A stretch of 64,000 bases of DNA from Facklamia miroungae. GTDB taxonomy: Bacteria; Bacillota; Bacilli; Lactobacillales; Aerococcaceae. Positions 15,524 to 24,980 of this stretch are shown here, piece by piece (position 1 is the stretch's first letter; each line of letters begins with the position of its first letter). The translations under genes and the position numbers were made by a program. The stretch covers positions 248,001 through 312,000 of the forward strand of contig NZ_JAAXPS010000001.1 of the NCBI RefSeq assembly GCF_012396555.1, given 5' to 3'. Below the pieces are notes generated by a model that was not told where the DNA came from, searched no databases, and worked only from the letters and a program-made list of their open reading frames with translations.

Positions 15524-18500
15524 TCGCTTCTCCTCCTTCGGCCGTTTTTTTCTTGGCAAGTTTTTCTTTGATTTGGTCTAAGACTTCTTTTTGATTAATT
15601 TGTTTGTGACGGTAGCGGTGGAATGACTGCGTGCCGTCAAAGCCCGTAATTACGCGGTATTTCGCATTCAAGGACAAGGTATAAGGATCCTCATAAAACG
15701 GGGCCAGGGCAATATCTCCTTCTTGAATCGCCCGTGCGGCCTCTTGGAATTGGTAATGGGTATATTCTAAGAGTAAGTGGACCTCTTCCATGGTAAAGAA
15801 ATGACTACGGGCATCATAGCCCTCTTTCTTGTAAGAGACAGGATAGATTCGACTTTTCTTGAGTGATGGATCATGGGCTTCAACCCTTTGTAAATCATCG
15901 GCTTCTATTGTTACAAAGCCATTTAAAGGCCGTTGACTTAAAAGGGTTTGACTTTGCATGAAAGGCTCTTGCGTGACATAGGCCTGGTCTGCTTTATAAT
16001 AGCTTGGCAATAAGTGCTGGTAAAAGGATCCCAAGGCTTTCAGCTGAGGATAATTTTTGATGGCGACCCCTAAGTAGGTCAACAGTTGCAAGTCCAACCC
16101 GTAGTAGGCATCGACTAAGTTAAAGTCTTTTTTACCAGATTTATAGTCAATCACTTGCAACCAATTGTTTGCTCCCCTTTGAATCTGGTCTAAGCGGTCA
16201 ATTTTACCACGAATCGTTAATTTACCCCCTGAAGCTAACGGATATTCAAAGCCTTGCACTTGATGGTGAGAGCTGGTGCCAAAGACCAGTTCAGATGCCA
16301 ACGGTTGAAAATGCGTCAGGCGATTTTGTTCTTGCATGAGATGGACAAAATAGGCCAAGCGTTGGTTAAGCAGTTGGTGAATGGCCTGCATGCGCGGATG
16401 ACGTGTCAAGACTAAATAATTAGGGTCTTGGTTCAATTGGTTAATCACTTGGTTTAAAAGCCCATCCAGTTCAACTTGACTCATGTCACTAAGGGATTTG
16501 TCTTGGGCTTTCAACAAGCGGTTCAACTGGTCCAAGGCTTGGTGGAAATAGTCACCCGATAAGGCCGCGTCCAACTCAAAGCGGTCGCGTTCCTTTAACT
16601 TCAAGCCATATCTAAGGAAATGCGAATAAGGATCGGCAAAGAACTGCTCAATCCGTGAAACGGATAAGGATAAATGCTTACCAAATAACTGCAAAGCCAA
16701 GTCTTGATCAATCTTTTCAGGCAAGTCATTGAAGTAAAAGGTTTGCTGGATTAAGTCTAAAACCCCTCGGGCGGTGCGTTTATTTTGCTGTTCGTAGTCA
16801 TTCATCAAGGCTAAAACTTGAAGTAAGGCTGGGTTCGGCGTTTGTCCTGCCATGAAGTCTTGGTGAATCTTATAAAGCACGGGTGATTTCATGCTGGCAT
16901 AACGCCCCATATCGGCTAGGGTGATGGCCGTTTCTAATGAGGCATCCAAGGCATAGTCTTGGTGATAAATAATTTCTTGACCTGCTAATTTGGCCGCTTG
17001 GGCGATCCAAGGTGAAATTTTGCGCACTTGGTCGCCTTGGTTTGTTGCATATGAGATGATTAACTGGTCGGTCGCTAAGAGTAAGACTTGGTTAGCCAAG
17101 AGATACTCCATCTGGAAACCTTCTTGCTCTTGTTCTGATAGGTACTGATGGGCTAAGAGGTCCTGATTAATGGCTTGGCGGTGACTGGGTGTTAATAGTC
17201 CCTTGGCTTTATGCTTAGCCGGTAAGGATTGATGGTCCATCCCGATCACAAAGGCAATTTTCGTCGGTTGAACTTGAGGAGAGACAATGTTAGTAATCAT
17301 CACCTGGTCCAAGGTCGGTGGAATAATATGATAAGTAGCTGAAGACAGGCCGGCTTCGAGGATTTCAAAGAAAGTAGCTAAGGGTAAATCCTCTTCGCCA
17401 TAGATTTGATGGTACTCGTCCAAACTGTTGACTAAGACCTGCCAGACTTGTTCATCTTGTCGCGACTGTTCAATGTCCCCTCTTTCGATGGCTTGGTCTC
17501 TTTGTTCTTCCAGTGCTTGACGGACACCGATCGCTTCCAAACGTTGGTAGAAATATGCGGCCCAGCCTGCTTTGACGGACCCCGCGCTCCTGGTTTGGTT
17601 TTTGAAGGTGAAGTTTTGGACTAAAAAGGCCCGCATCCACTCAAAGGCTTGGGCACAGGTGAAGTCAAACTTTTCACCCTTTGCGGATTGAAAAGCAACC
17701 TCTTGGCCGAGAAAGAGCCAATCATACTGAAGATTAGTAAAGCGATACCCTTCATATTGGTAAGCCAGCAGATAATTCTCAAACTGATAGATCAAGCGAT
17801 CCAAATCTTCTTCATCTAGCTTTTGAAACTGCTCATTAAAATGGCGCAATGAAATTAAAGGCGACTTCAAAACCTCTAAGATATCAATTAAACGCCAATG
17901 ATAGCGTTCTAAGCGGATCAAATGCTGAATTAGGGTAAAGAGCGGATGGTCGGTCATGGCTTTGGCATGGTCAAAGAAATAAGGAATCTGATTAGCTCCT
18001 AAGATAGGTGCAATGATCGATTGGTAGGCTTCTAAATCACGGGTAAAGACTTGGATATCGCGGTAGCGGTAGCCTTTTTTCGTGACCAGATAATGAATTC
18101 GGTTGGAAACATAGCGTAATTCACTTTGCAAAGAATCAAATTGCAAGAAGTGATGGGTAGCAAATGGGGTATTTTCGAGTGGCCCATGGGCTACATTTAA
18201 TAAGTTTTGCTGCTCTTTAAAGGATTGAGCCAGTGTCATGATCGGTTGATGGAAGTTGAAAGGATGATCTTTAATCTCCCAATCTGGTTCAAAATTAAGT
18301 TTCATTTGCTGACCCAAGTGACGAATATGGTAATATGTCGCATAGGGTAAGGCCGTCGTCATGGCCGCTTGTCCTGCTTTTAACTCCTGCCTATTGATGG
18401 GCAAGACGATTTGGACGCGCCCTGCCTCCTTGGCTAGACTTAAAAGCAATTGCATCTCCCGACTGTTGAAATAATAGTAATGGTCAATTACAAAGAGATA

Positions 18501-19100
18501 ATTGCCCAGCGCACTTTGCTGGATAAATTGAATCAAGTCTTCTTGCTTGGCAAAGTTATCAATACGTAAATCGGCTAAGGCTTCTAGAAAGGCTTGATAG
18601 AGCATTTGAATCTCTTTTTGTTTTTCAATTTCTAAATCCATTAAATGGGCGTCTTCATCGGGATGGACGGCTAAGTCTTCAACTTGAATATTGCCTTCGA
18701 TAAATTCTTTAAATAATTCAACCAATTCTTCGATAAAGCCTTGATAATGGGCTTGTTTTTGGTAGACCAGTAGTTGATCTTTGGCTTGATTCAAGACTTG
18801 ACGCACAATCATCGACAGTCCCAAATCGCTGATCTCATTCCCCTTCGAACGCTCTTTCATCAAGAACCAATTCAAACGTGAAAAGGAAGCCACTTGCAAG
18901 TTAAAAATGGAACTGGCCTGATCCATTTGGTGGTCACGCCTCTCTTCTAGGACAAATTTCTCCATTTCAAACTTTAAGTGTTCCGGTACTATATAGAAGA
19001 CTTTTAAGTCAGGATCATGTCTTAATTGGTCAAGTAAGGCTTGAATCAGGATGGTCTTTTTGTTTTGCGTCAAATCGCCAGTCACAAATTGAACGGTCAC
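15516..19100 (-). CDS. rexB: ATP-dependent nuclease subunit B (RexB/AddB)
   Basis: A 1194-residue subunit pairing with RexA for double-strand break repair. The N-terminal nucleotide-binding loop is degenerate (TGDLTQNKKTILIQAL). The C-terminal nuclease site VIDYKSGKKDF is intact. The four cysteines that bind the iron-sulfur cluster in Bacillus AddB are missing: the first position reads FFADPYSHF and the last block NAKYRVITGFD. That is the RexB pattern of streptococci and lactococci. The start is a GTG preceded by AAGGGGGAA. The gene is followed by rexA with an 8-base overlap. The pepT terminator lies just upstream. Confidence 0.95.
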   Translation of the reverse strand: MTVQFVTGDLTQNKKTILIQALLDQLRHDPDLKVFYIVPEHLKFEMEKFVLEERRDHQMDQASSIFNLQVASFSRLNWFLMKERSKGNEISDLGLSMIVRQVLNQAKDQLLVYQKQAHYQGFIEELVELFKEFIEGNIQVEDLAVHPDEDAHLMDLEIEKQKEIQMLYQAFLEALADLRIDNFAKQEDLIQFIQQSALGNYLFVIDHYYYFNSREMQLLLSLAKEAGRVQIVLPINRQELKAGQAAMTTALPYATYYHIRHLGQQMKLNFEPDWEIKDHPFNFHQPIMTLAQSFKEQQNLLNVAHGPLENTPFATHHFLQFDSLQSELRYVSNRIHYLVTKKGYRYRDIQVFTRDLEAYQSIIAPILGANQIPYFFDHAKAMTDHPLFTLIQHLIRLERYHWRLIDILEVLKSPLISLRHFNEQFQKLDEEDLDRLIYQFENYLLAYQYEGYRFTNLQYDWLFLGQEVAFQSAKGEKFDFTCAQAFEWMRAFLVQNFTFKNQTRSAGSVKAGWAAYFYQRLEAIGVRQALEEQRDQAIERGDIEQSRQDEQVWQVLVNSLDEYHQIYGEEDLPLATFFEILEAGLSSATYHIIPPTLDQVMITNIVSPQVQPTKIAFVIGMDHQSLPAKHKAKGLLTPSHRQAINQDLLAHQYLSEQEQEGFQMEYLLANQVLLLATDQLIISYATNQGDQVRKISPWIAQAAKLAGQEIIYHQDYALDASLETAITLADMGRYASMKSPVLYKIHQDFMAGQTPNPALLQVLALMNDYEQQNKRTARGVLDLIQQTFYFNDLPEKIDQDLALQLFGKHLSLSVSRIEQFFADPYSHFLRYGLKLKERDRFELDAALSGDYFHQALDQLNRLLKAQDKSLSDMSQVELDGLLNQVINQLNQDPNYLVLTRHPRMQAIHQLLNQRLAYFVHLMQEQNRLTHFQPLASELVFGTSSHHQVQGFEYPLASGGKLTIRGKIDRLDQIQRGANNWLQVIDYKSGKKDFNLVDAYYGLDLQLLTYLGVAIKNYPQLKALGSFYQHLLPSYYKADQAYVTQEPFMQSQTLLSQRPLNGFVTIEADDLQRVEAHDPSLKKSRIYPVSYKKEGYDARSHFFTMEEVHLLLEYTHYQFQEAARAIQEGDIALAPFYEDPYTLSLNAKYRVITGFDGTQSFHRYRHKQINQKEVLDQIKEKLAKKKTAEGGEANG

Positions 19101-19125
19101 ATTTTTTCCCCCTTTTCATACAAGA

Positions 19126-19149
19126 ACAGGCTGGAATATTCCAGCCTGT
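19126..19149 (-). terminator. Perfect 24-bp palindrome, pepT terminator
   Basis: Twelve-base arms (ACAGGCTGGAAT and its complement) meet without a loop, between the pepT stop and the rexB start. On the minus strand the stem is followed by TTCTTGT, a poor T tract. It fits best as the terminator of trmK-nif3-pepT, and could also act as a protein-binding site because it is perfectly symmetrical. Confidence 0.65.
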
Positions 19150-19169
19150 ATCGTTTAATTGAAATTTAA

Positions 19170-20396
19170 CTATTGAGCATTTAATTCAGCGATTTTGATA
19201 ATCACTTCGGTCGCTTTAACCATTGACTCAACCGCTACAAATTCAAAGCGACCGTGCATATTTTCACCACCAGCAAAGATATTCGGTGTTGGAATACCCA
19301 TGAAGGAGATCTTGGAACCATCGGTTCCGCCACGAATCGGCACAATATTGACTGGAATAGCTAAGGCTTCCATGGCTGATTGGGCCAAGTCAACGGGCGT
19401 CATATCTTTTTCAATGATCTCTGCCATATTGTAATATTGATCGTTCATTTCCAGTTGAATGGGTGGTTGAGCATAGTCTTTGTTAATCTCTTCAACAATC
19501 GCCTCAACCTTCGCCTTACGTGCTTCAAAGGCTTGACGGTCAAAATCGCGGATAATCATGGCGAGTTTTGCTTCGTCAATCTTTCCAGAAACACTGTCGA
19601 TCATATAAAAACCTTCGCGGCCAGAAGTCTTCTCTGGTACTTCATCCTGTGGTAAAGCAGACATAAAGCGGTTCAATAAAGTTACCGCATTAATCATTTT
19701 ACCTTTGGCCGTTCCTGGATGGATGTTTTTACCTTGAACCTTTAAGACGGCTCCAGCAGCGTTGAAGGATTCATATTCTAATTCACCAACTGGTCCACCG
19801 TCCATGGTATAAGCAAAGTCTGTCGCGAATCCTTCCGCATCAAAATGGTCCGCTCCTCGACCAATTTCTTCATCCGGACCAAAGGCCACACGAAGCTTAC
19901 CGTGTTTAATTTCTGGATGTTGGATTAAGTATTCCATCGCTGTCATAATTTCAGCAATCCCAGCTTTGTCATCGGCTCCTAATAAAGTGTTTCCGTCGGT
20001 GGTAATTAAGGTTTGACCCTTGTAAGGCGGTAAGTTCGGGAATTCATCAACTTTCATCACCCAGTCTTCACTTAAGTGAAGGTCTTGGCCATCATAATTT
20101 TCAAAGATTTGAGGTTGAACATTTTCGGCATTGAAATCCGCTGTATCGACGTGGGCAATAAAGCCGATGCTAGCTACTTCTTTATCGGTATTAGCCGGTA
20201 AAGTCGCTGTCACAAAGGCATTGTCCTTATTTAATTCAACTTCTGACATACCGATTTCTTTTAACTCATCCACTAGAAGATTTAGAAGGTCGAATTGAAT
20301 CTCAGTCGAAGGGATCGTAGTCGAAGCTTCGTCTGAGCGGGTATTGATCTTGGCGTAGCGAATTAAGCGTTCTTTGGTTTTTTCAAATAAGTTCAT
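19170..20396 (-). CDS. pepT: Peptidase T (tripeptide aminopeptidase)
   Basis: A 408-residue cytoplasmic M20B metallopeptidase that releases the N-terminal residue of tripeptides. The two-zinc site is visible: AHVDTAD (His82, Asp84), GADDKAG (Asp142), [15 protein letters not shown] (Glu176/177), the [13 protein letters not shown] aspartate and the C-terminal [11 protein letters not shown] histidine. The open frame begins at 20441, but AGGAGAG sits 6 bases before the ATG at 20396 and the family starts at MNLFEK. The gene is 13 bases after nif3 and ends at a strong palindromic terminator. Confidence 0.95.
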   Translation of the reverse strand: MNLFEKTKERLIRYAKINTRSDEASTTIPSTEIQFDLLNLLVDELKEIGMSEVELNKDNAFVTATLPANTDKEVASIGFIAHVDTADFNAENVQPQIFENYDGQDLHLSEDWVMKVDEFPNLPPYKGQTLITTDGNTLLGADDKAGIAEIMTAMEYLIQHPEIKHGKLRVAFGPDEEIGRGADHFDAEGFATDFAYTMDGGPVGELEYESFNAAGAVLKVQGKNIHPGTAKGKMINAVTLLNRFMSALPQDEVPEKTSGREGFYMIDSVSGKIDEAKLAMIIRDFDRQAFEARKAKVEAIVEEINKDYAQPPIQLEMNDQYYNMAEIIEKDMTPVDLAQSAMEALAIPVNIVPIRGGTDGSKISFMGIPTPNIFAGGENMHGRFEFVAVESMVKATEVIIKIAELNAQ

Positions 20397-20409
20397 ATTC
20401 TCTCTCCTT

Positions 20410-21213
20410 TTATTGATATGTGAAGGGGTCGGTAGAAACACTCGAAGCGATCACTTCAATGTCCCATCCCTTCTCAGCGACGTGTTTTTGAATTCTTGCA
20501 ACTTCAACATCGATAAATAAATGTTCAATATAATGGCCGGCATCGATGGTCATAAAGGCCTTTTCATAGAGATCATGACCTGTATGGTAGCTGATATCAC
20601 CGGTGATAAAGACATCGGGTCCTACCCTTTCAACCTGATCCATAAAGCTTGCGCCAGCCCCTCCCACGATGGCAATCTTTTGATAACTTGCGCGGGGAAC
20701 TTTTTCAATGACGGTCAAGGATGACCGCTTAAAAGTCTGTTTAATATAAGCAAATAGCTCGTGTCGGGTTAAAGCCTGCGGTAGAAGGCCGACTCGTCCA
20801 ATCGCTACTTGGCCTTCTACGAGTTCTTTAAAGGGTTGAACGGCTTCCAATCTTAAAGCCTGGGCCAAGATATCATTCATGCCACCCGGGGCGGCATCAT
20901 AATTGGTATGCATGGCAAAGACATTCATACCCGCTTGAATAACCGTTTGATACATTTTAATTTGCGGATCGGACCAGTCAAAGCGGTCAATCGCATGAAA
21001 TATCGGTGGGTGATGTAAAATAAGCGTATCAATCTTCTGCTCGAGGGCTTCGGCTACTACTTGCGGCCTCAAATCTAATGCAACCATCACTCGCTTCACT
21101 GGATTGTTGATATGTCCAAAATGTAAGCCGACCTTGTCCCAGTCTTCTGCATAGTCTTGTGGATAGCGGGCATTGAGATAGTCGATCAAGTCTTTAAAGA
21201 AAAGGTCTGTCAT
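20410..21213 (-). CDS. Nif3-like dinuclear metal centre protein
   Basis: A 267-residue member of the Nif3/YqfO family (GTP cyclohydrolase 1 type 2 homologues). Metal-binding signatures are LILHHPPIF in the first half and [11 protein letters not shown] near the end. The glycine-rich [12 protein letters not shown] and [16 protein letters not shown] blocks are typical. It has the short form, lacking the PII-like insert found in Bacillus YqfO. The physiological function is uncertain. It overlaps the upstream trmK by 20 bases, a pairing conserved in many Firmicutes. Confidence 0.9.
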   Translation of the reverse strand: MTDLFFKDLIDYLNARYPQDYAEDWDKVGLHFGHINNPVKRVMVALDLRPQVVAEALEQKIDTLILHHPPIFHAIDRFDWSDPQIKMYQTVIQAGMNVFAMHTNYDAAPGGMNDILAQALRLEAVQPFKELVEGQVAIGRVGLLPQALTRHELFAYIKQTFKRSSLTVIEKVPRASYQKIAIVGGAGASFMDQVERVGPDVFITGDISYHTGHDLYEKAFMTIDAGHYIEHLFIDVEVARIQKHVAEKGWDIEVIASSVSTDPFTYQ

Positions 21214-21940
21214 AGGGAATAACCTCCTCTATCTTGTCGATCTCCGCTTGGATGCATTCAATCTTAGTCTTGCGGTCTTCAGCCATCTCAGCTGGGTCTA
21301 AACCGTCTTCTAACTGACTTAAAATGAAATAATGATGGTGCAATTCATTTTGCCAATAATCTTCAAAAACGGGTCCTCTCTTTACAATATGAACCGGTCC
21401 AAACATAATCTCTTGACTTGTATAATTTGCTTTTTCAGACTTTAATTGGGCCATCAAAACTTCGTAGAATTGACCCCGTTCCTCAATAAACTTCTCATTT
21501 AAGATATGGTAGTTATGCTCATGCAACCACGCTCTGACCTTGGCTACAGCCGTGTTCGGTTGAAGAACAATCCGGTCAGGCAACTTATTGGCTTGATAAC
21601 CCGCTTCCAAAATCGATACGATCAAACCACCTCCCATCCCGCAAACGGCTGCAAAGTTAATGGCATCACTGGCTTCTACAGCCTCGAAACCATCGGCTAG
21701 TCGGACAGTAACTTGTTCGTCTAACTGATTGGCCCTGACTTGCTTGAGTGCTGAATGATAAGGACCAGCAACAACTTCGCCCGCAACGGCATATTCAATT
21801 TGATGATTTTTGAGTAAGTTACACGGTAAATAAGCATGGTCACTACCGATATCGGCTAGACGAATCGGCTTTTGGCCATATTTGACAATATATTGAGCGA
21901 CTTGATCCAGTCGTTTAGATAATCTTTCTGTATTCATCAT
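21194..21940 (-). CDS. trmK: tRNA (adenine(22)-N(1))-methyltransferase TrmK
   Basis: A 248-residue class I methyltransferase that puts a methyl group on N1 of A22 in the tRNA D-loop. The SAM-binding motif is LADIGSDHAYLPCNLL near residue 27. NFAAVCGMGGGLI and RIVLQPNTAVAKVRAWL are family blocks. Two adjacent ATG codons are possible starts; AAAGGGAGT lies upstream of both, and the second has better spacing. It is first in a trmK-nif3-pepT operon, and a TATAAT lies 20 bases upstream. Confidence 0.92.
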   Translation of the reverse strand: MMNTERLSKRLDQVAQYIVKYGQKPIRLADIGSDHAYLPCNLLKNHQIEYAVAGEVVAGPYHSALKQVRANQLDEQVTVRLADGFEAVEASDAINFAAVCGMGGGLIVSILEAGYQANKLPDRIVLQPNTAVAKVRAWLHEHNYHILNEKFIEERGQFYEVLMAQLKSEKANYTSQEIMFGPVHIVKRGPVFEDYWQNELHHHYFILSQLEDGLDPAEMAEDRKTKIECIQAEIDKIEEVIPYDRPFL

Positions 21941-21960
21941 GTACTCCCTTTCATACGTCT

Positions 21961-21966
21961 ATTATA
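21961..21966 (-). promoter_or_regulatory. Candidate -10 element of the trmK operon
   Basis: A minus-strand TATAAT stands about 20 bases before the trmK start. No good -35 hexamer occurs 16-18 bases upstream, so the assignment is tentative. Confidence 0.35.
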
Positions 21967-22006
21967 TACTAGAATTGATGATTTGAGAGTACTATTTTTC
22001 TAAAAA

Positions 22007-22705
22007 TTATATAATTTTTGCTAAATCACTATAATTATCGACTACATAGTTGGCCGGTAGAGTTAAGGCCTTATCTTTGCTTAAACGATTAAACCAAACG
22101 CAATCAATTCCTGCGTTCAATGCGCCCTGGATATCCGCTGACAATGAATCTCCAATAACTAGGGCTTGGTCATTCGTATATTCAGAAATTTGGCTGGCAA
22201 CATAGGTGAAAAAATCCTTGGAAGGCTTCACATGGCCGATTTCTTCTGAAATAAAAATCTGTTCAAAATAGGGGTTCAATTTAGCATGGTCTAACCGTGC
22301 CCTTTGAATCTTAGAGATCCCATTGGAAATGGCAAAAAGCCGTTTGTTTTGCTTTTGACAAGCAGTTAAAAAGTCAATGGCTCCTTCTATGAGCTGGCCT
22401 TGTCGGCCCATGCAGACTTGATAAGCTGCTGCTAAATCCTCACCCTTAGCTGGCTGGCCAAAATGTTGGAAAAGTAAGGCGAAACGTGTATTAATTAATT
22501 CCTCGCGCTCAATTAAGCCGGCTTCCAACTTTTTCCACAGTGAATGATTAAGCGGGACATAATATTCTACGTATGCTGGTATTTGGTCTCCAGCGATCCC
22601 TTGCTCACTTAAAAACTCTAACAGCGCTTGATCTTGAGCTTGATTAAAGTTAAATAAGGTATTGTCTAAATCAAATAATAGAAATTGATAAGTCAATTGA
22701 TCCAC
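22007..22705 (-). CDS. YjjG/YfnB-type HAD nucleotidase
   Basis: A 232-residue HAD-superfamily hydrolase. Motif I FDLDNTLF carries Asp12 (nucleophile) and Asp14, motif II is FAISNGI, the lysine of motif III is in GHVKPSKDFF, and motif IV is VIGDSLSADIQGALNAG. An alpha-helical cap lies between motifs I and II, as in subfamily IA. The closest named group is YjjG, which dephosphorylates noncanonical pyrimidine nucleotides and so helps to clean the nucleotide pool. The start is GTG with GAGGAAGG just upstream, rather close. A TATAAT at about 40 bases upstream may belong to its promoter. Confidence 0.85.
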   Translation of the reverse strand: MDQLTYQFLLFDLDNTLFNFNQAQDQALLEFLSEQGIAGDQIPAYVEYYVPLNHSLWKKLEAGLIEREELINTRFALLFQHFGQPAKGEDLAAAYQVCMGRQGQLIEGAIDFLTACQKQNKRLFAISNGISKIQRARLDHAKLNPYFEQIFISEEIGHVKPSKDFFTYVASQISEYTNDQALVIGDSLSADIQGALNAGIDCVWFNRLSKDKALTLPANYVVDNYSDLAKII

Positions 22706-22815
22706 CCTTCCTCGTCTTCCAAAATAGCTTTATAAGACTATTATAAACCAAGCAGGGATGATTCGATAGTTCATCTGACAAGTTCCTGAACGATAACTTT
22801 GTTTTGTTCGACCAA

Positions 22816-22847
22816 GAAAAAAAGCACCTGTCGGAACAGATGCTCTT
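22816..22847 (-). terminator. Terminator of the aldo/keto reductase gene
   Basis: Minus-strand hairpin GAGCATCTGT-TCCG-ACAGGTGCT followed by seven T, 10 bases after the reductase stop. Confidence 0.85.
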
Positions 22848-22856
22848 TGATTCGAA

Positions 22857-23699
22857 TTAGAAGTCAACCTCGTCCGGGTTATTTTGCGTTTTAACACCGG
22901 GTAGATGGTCTAATTGATCAATGTCTTCTGGCTCTAGGGTGAAATCAAAGATTTCAAGATTAGCTGTGATATTAGCAGGTGTTTTAGACTTGGGTAGGGG
23001 TAAGAAGCCCTTATCGAGCGACCATCTTAGCGCCACTTGGGCAAGACTTTTCTGGTATTTAGCAGCCATTTCTTGACCAGCATCTTGTTCAAAGAGACTA
23101 CCGCTGCCCAAAGGACTGTATGCTTCAAGCAAAATATCGTGTTGACGGCAGAAATTAACGAGGTCGGGTTGGGTCGTACCAGGGGCTAAAAGAATTTGAT
23201 TGACCATGGGCTTGATTTTAACATGGGGTAATAAGGCTTCCAAATGGTTAATCATAAAATTAGATACCCCAATCGCCTTGACTTTACCCGCTTGGTATAA
23301 TTCCTCCATCAGTTGCCAAACCTCACGATTGGCTTCCATCCATGCCTTGTCCTTGCGTAAGTCGATCGGGTTCGGCCAGTGAATGAGCAGTAAATCAAGA
23401 TAGTCTACTTGTAACTTTGTAAGCGATTCTTCCACCGATTCCTTGGCCAAACTATAGGAATGTTTGTCGTTCCAAATTTTGGTTGTGAGAAAGATTTCGT
23501 CACGCGGTACCTTTGAATCCTTGATGGCTTTACCGACACTCACTTCGTTACCATAAACTTGGGCCGTATCGATATGGCGGTATCCCACTTCAAGCGCTTT
23601 TAGCACACTCTGATAGGCCTGGTCACCTTCTTCTAATTTCCAAGTGCCAAAGCCGATCTTGGGAATCTTTATACCGTTGGCTAATTGATAATGTTCCAT
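22857..23699 (-). CDS. Aldo/keto reductase (AKR5-like)
   Basis: A 280-residue TIM-barrel NADPH-dependent oxidoreductase close to the 2,5-diketo-D-gluconate reductase group. The catalytic tetrad is complete: Asp44 and Tyr49 in HIDTAQVYGNE, Lys74 in LTTKIWND and His107 in LLIHWPNP. The cofactor-binding end reads LPKSKTPANITANLEIFDF. The physiological substrate, probably a small aldehyde or ketone, cannot be named. It is a single-gene unit with a good promoter (23732-23760) and its own terminator. Confidence 0.92.
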   Translation of the reverse strand: MEHYQLANGIKIPKIGFGTWKLEEGDQAYQSVLKALEVGYRHIDTAQVYGNEVSVGKAIKDSKVPRDEIFLTTKIWNDKHSYSLAKESVEESLTKLQVDYLDLLLIHWPNPIDLRKDKAWMEANREVWQLMEELYQAGKVKAIGVSNFMINHLEALLPHVKIKPMVNQILLAPGTTQPDLVNFCRQHDILLEAYSPLGSGSLFEQDAGQEMAAKYQKSLAQVALRWSLDKGFLPLPKSKTPANITANLEIFDFTLEPEDIDQLDHLPGVKTQNNPDEVDF

Positions 23700-23731
23700 T
23701 CTTTTTCCTCCTTCAATCAGGATTTAACTTG

Positions 23732-23760
23732 AGTATATAAGTCAAAAAAGCCGTAAGCAA
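23732..23760 (-). promoter_or_regulatory. Promoter of the aldo/keto reductase gene
   Basis: Minus-strand TTGCTT and TATACT with a 17-base spacer, about 33 bases before the start codon. It begins right after the rpoD terminator. Confidence 0.7.
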
Positions 23761-23765
23761 GTATT

Positions 23766-23812
23766 TCGATTAACCACAAAAAAAGACCCACCTAATCTAA
23801 CTGATTAACTGG
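23766..23812 (-). terminator. Terminator of the dnaG-rpoD unit
   Basis: A minus-strand stem with arms containing CCCA..TAATC and GATTA..TGGG (a few mismatches) is followed by TCTTTTTTT. It lies 14 bases after the rpoD stop. Confidence 0.8.
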
Positions 23813-23825
23813 GCTTTACTTGTGT

Positions 23826-24968
23826 TTATTCGATAAAGTCTTTGAGTTGTTTTGAACGACTTGGGTGGCGTAGTTTACGCAAGGCCTTGGCTTCAATTTG
23901 ACGAATCCGTTCACGGGTGACGCCAAACACTTTTCCTACTTGTTCTAAGGTGCGAATGTTACCATCATCCAAACCAAAGCGCAGACGCAAAACATTTTCT
24001 TCGCGGTCTGTTAAGGTGTCTAAGACATCTTCTAATTGTTCTCTTAAAAGAGCCGAAGCGGTATGATCTTCTGGACTCAAGGCTCCCTCGTCTTCGATAA
24101 AGTCTCCTAGATGGGAGTCATCTTCTTCACCGATCGGCGTTTCCAAAGAAACAGGTTCTTGGGCAATTTTTAGGATATCACGGACTTTCTCAGTAGGCAG
24201 GTCCATTTCAGCACCGATTTCTTCAGGCGTCGGTTCTCTACCTAAGTCTTGCAGTAATTGTCTTTGTACTCGAACTAATTTGTTAATTGTTTCGACCATG
24301 TGGACAGGAATCCGAATGGTTCGCGCTTGGTCAGCAATCGCACGCGTAATCGCTTGACGAATCCACCAGGTTGCATAAGTTGAAAACTTAAAGCCTTTGG
24401 TATGGTCAAACTTTTCGACCGCCTTCATCAAGCCCATGTTACCTTCTTGAATTAAGTCTAAGAAGGACATGCCACGGCCAACATAGCGTTTAGCAATCGA
24501 TACGACTAATCGCAAGTTAGCTTCAGCTAATTCTTGCTTAGCCAGTTCATCACCATCTAGGATCCGCTTGGCCAATTCGACTTCTTCCTCAGCGTTTAAA
24601 AGGTCTACCCGTCCTATTTCTTTCAGGTACATGCGAACGGGGTCGGCCACTTTGATCTTTGAAGCTGCGACTTGTTGGGCAGCTGTCAGTATTTCCTCAG
24701 GTTTAACATCCTCAGCCCGAACCATTTGTTGCTTGGTTGGGCCACCATCGTCGCCGACAACGGCAATCCCTAAGTCTTCAACTTTTTGAATCAACTTATC
24801 GATGGCATTCGCATCTAATTTATAAGGAATCGCAATTTGGTTGGTGAGTTCATCGTAATGAACCTGTCCGAGCGTTTTCTTTTCCTTGACTAACTTTTCA
24901 GTGGCTTGATCTAAAGTCAGTGTTAATTCACTTTTATTTGCTACTTCTTTGTTTTTTTCTTTTGCCAT
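23826..24968 (-). CDS. rpoD: RNA polymerase primary sigma factor (SigA/RpoD)
   Basis: The housekeeping sigma factor, about 380 residues. Region 1.1 lies in the first 90 residues; region 1.2 starts at [11 protein letters not shown]. Regions 2.1-2.4 run through [38 protein letters not shown] and [17 protein letters not shown] (the -10 reader). Region 4.2 includes [20 protein letters not shown], the -35-binding HTH. The long insert between 1.2 and 2.1 found in Gram-negatives is absent, as usual in Firmicutes. An upstream in-frame TTG is less likely than the ATG at 24968, which has AGGGGGC before it. It follows dnaG by 12 bases. Confidence 0.97.
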   Translation of the reverse strand: MAKEKNKEVANKSELTLTLDQATEKLVKEKKTLGQVHYDELTNQIAIPYKLDANAIDKLIQKVEDLGIAVVGDDGGPTKQQMVRAEDVKPEEILTAAQQVAASKIKVADPVRMYLKEIGRVDLLNAEEEVELAKRILDGDELAKQELAEANLRLVVSIAKRYVGRGMSFLDLIQEGNMGLMKAVEKFDHTKGFKFSTYATWWIRQAITRAIADQARTIRIPVHMVETINKLVRVQRQLLQDLGREPTPEEIGAEMDLPTEKVRDILKIAQEPVSLETPIGEEDDSHLGDFIEDEGALSPEDHTASALLREQLEDVLDTLTDREENVLRLRFGLDDGNIRTLEQVGKVFGVTRERIRQIEAKALRKLRHPSRSKQLKDFIE

Positions 24969-24980
24969 CAAGTAAGCCCC

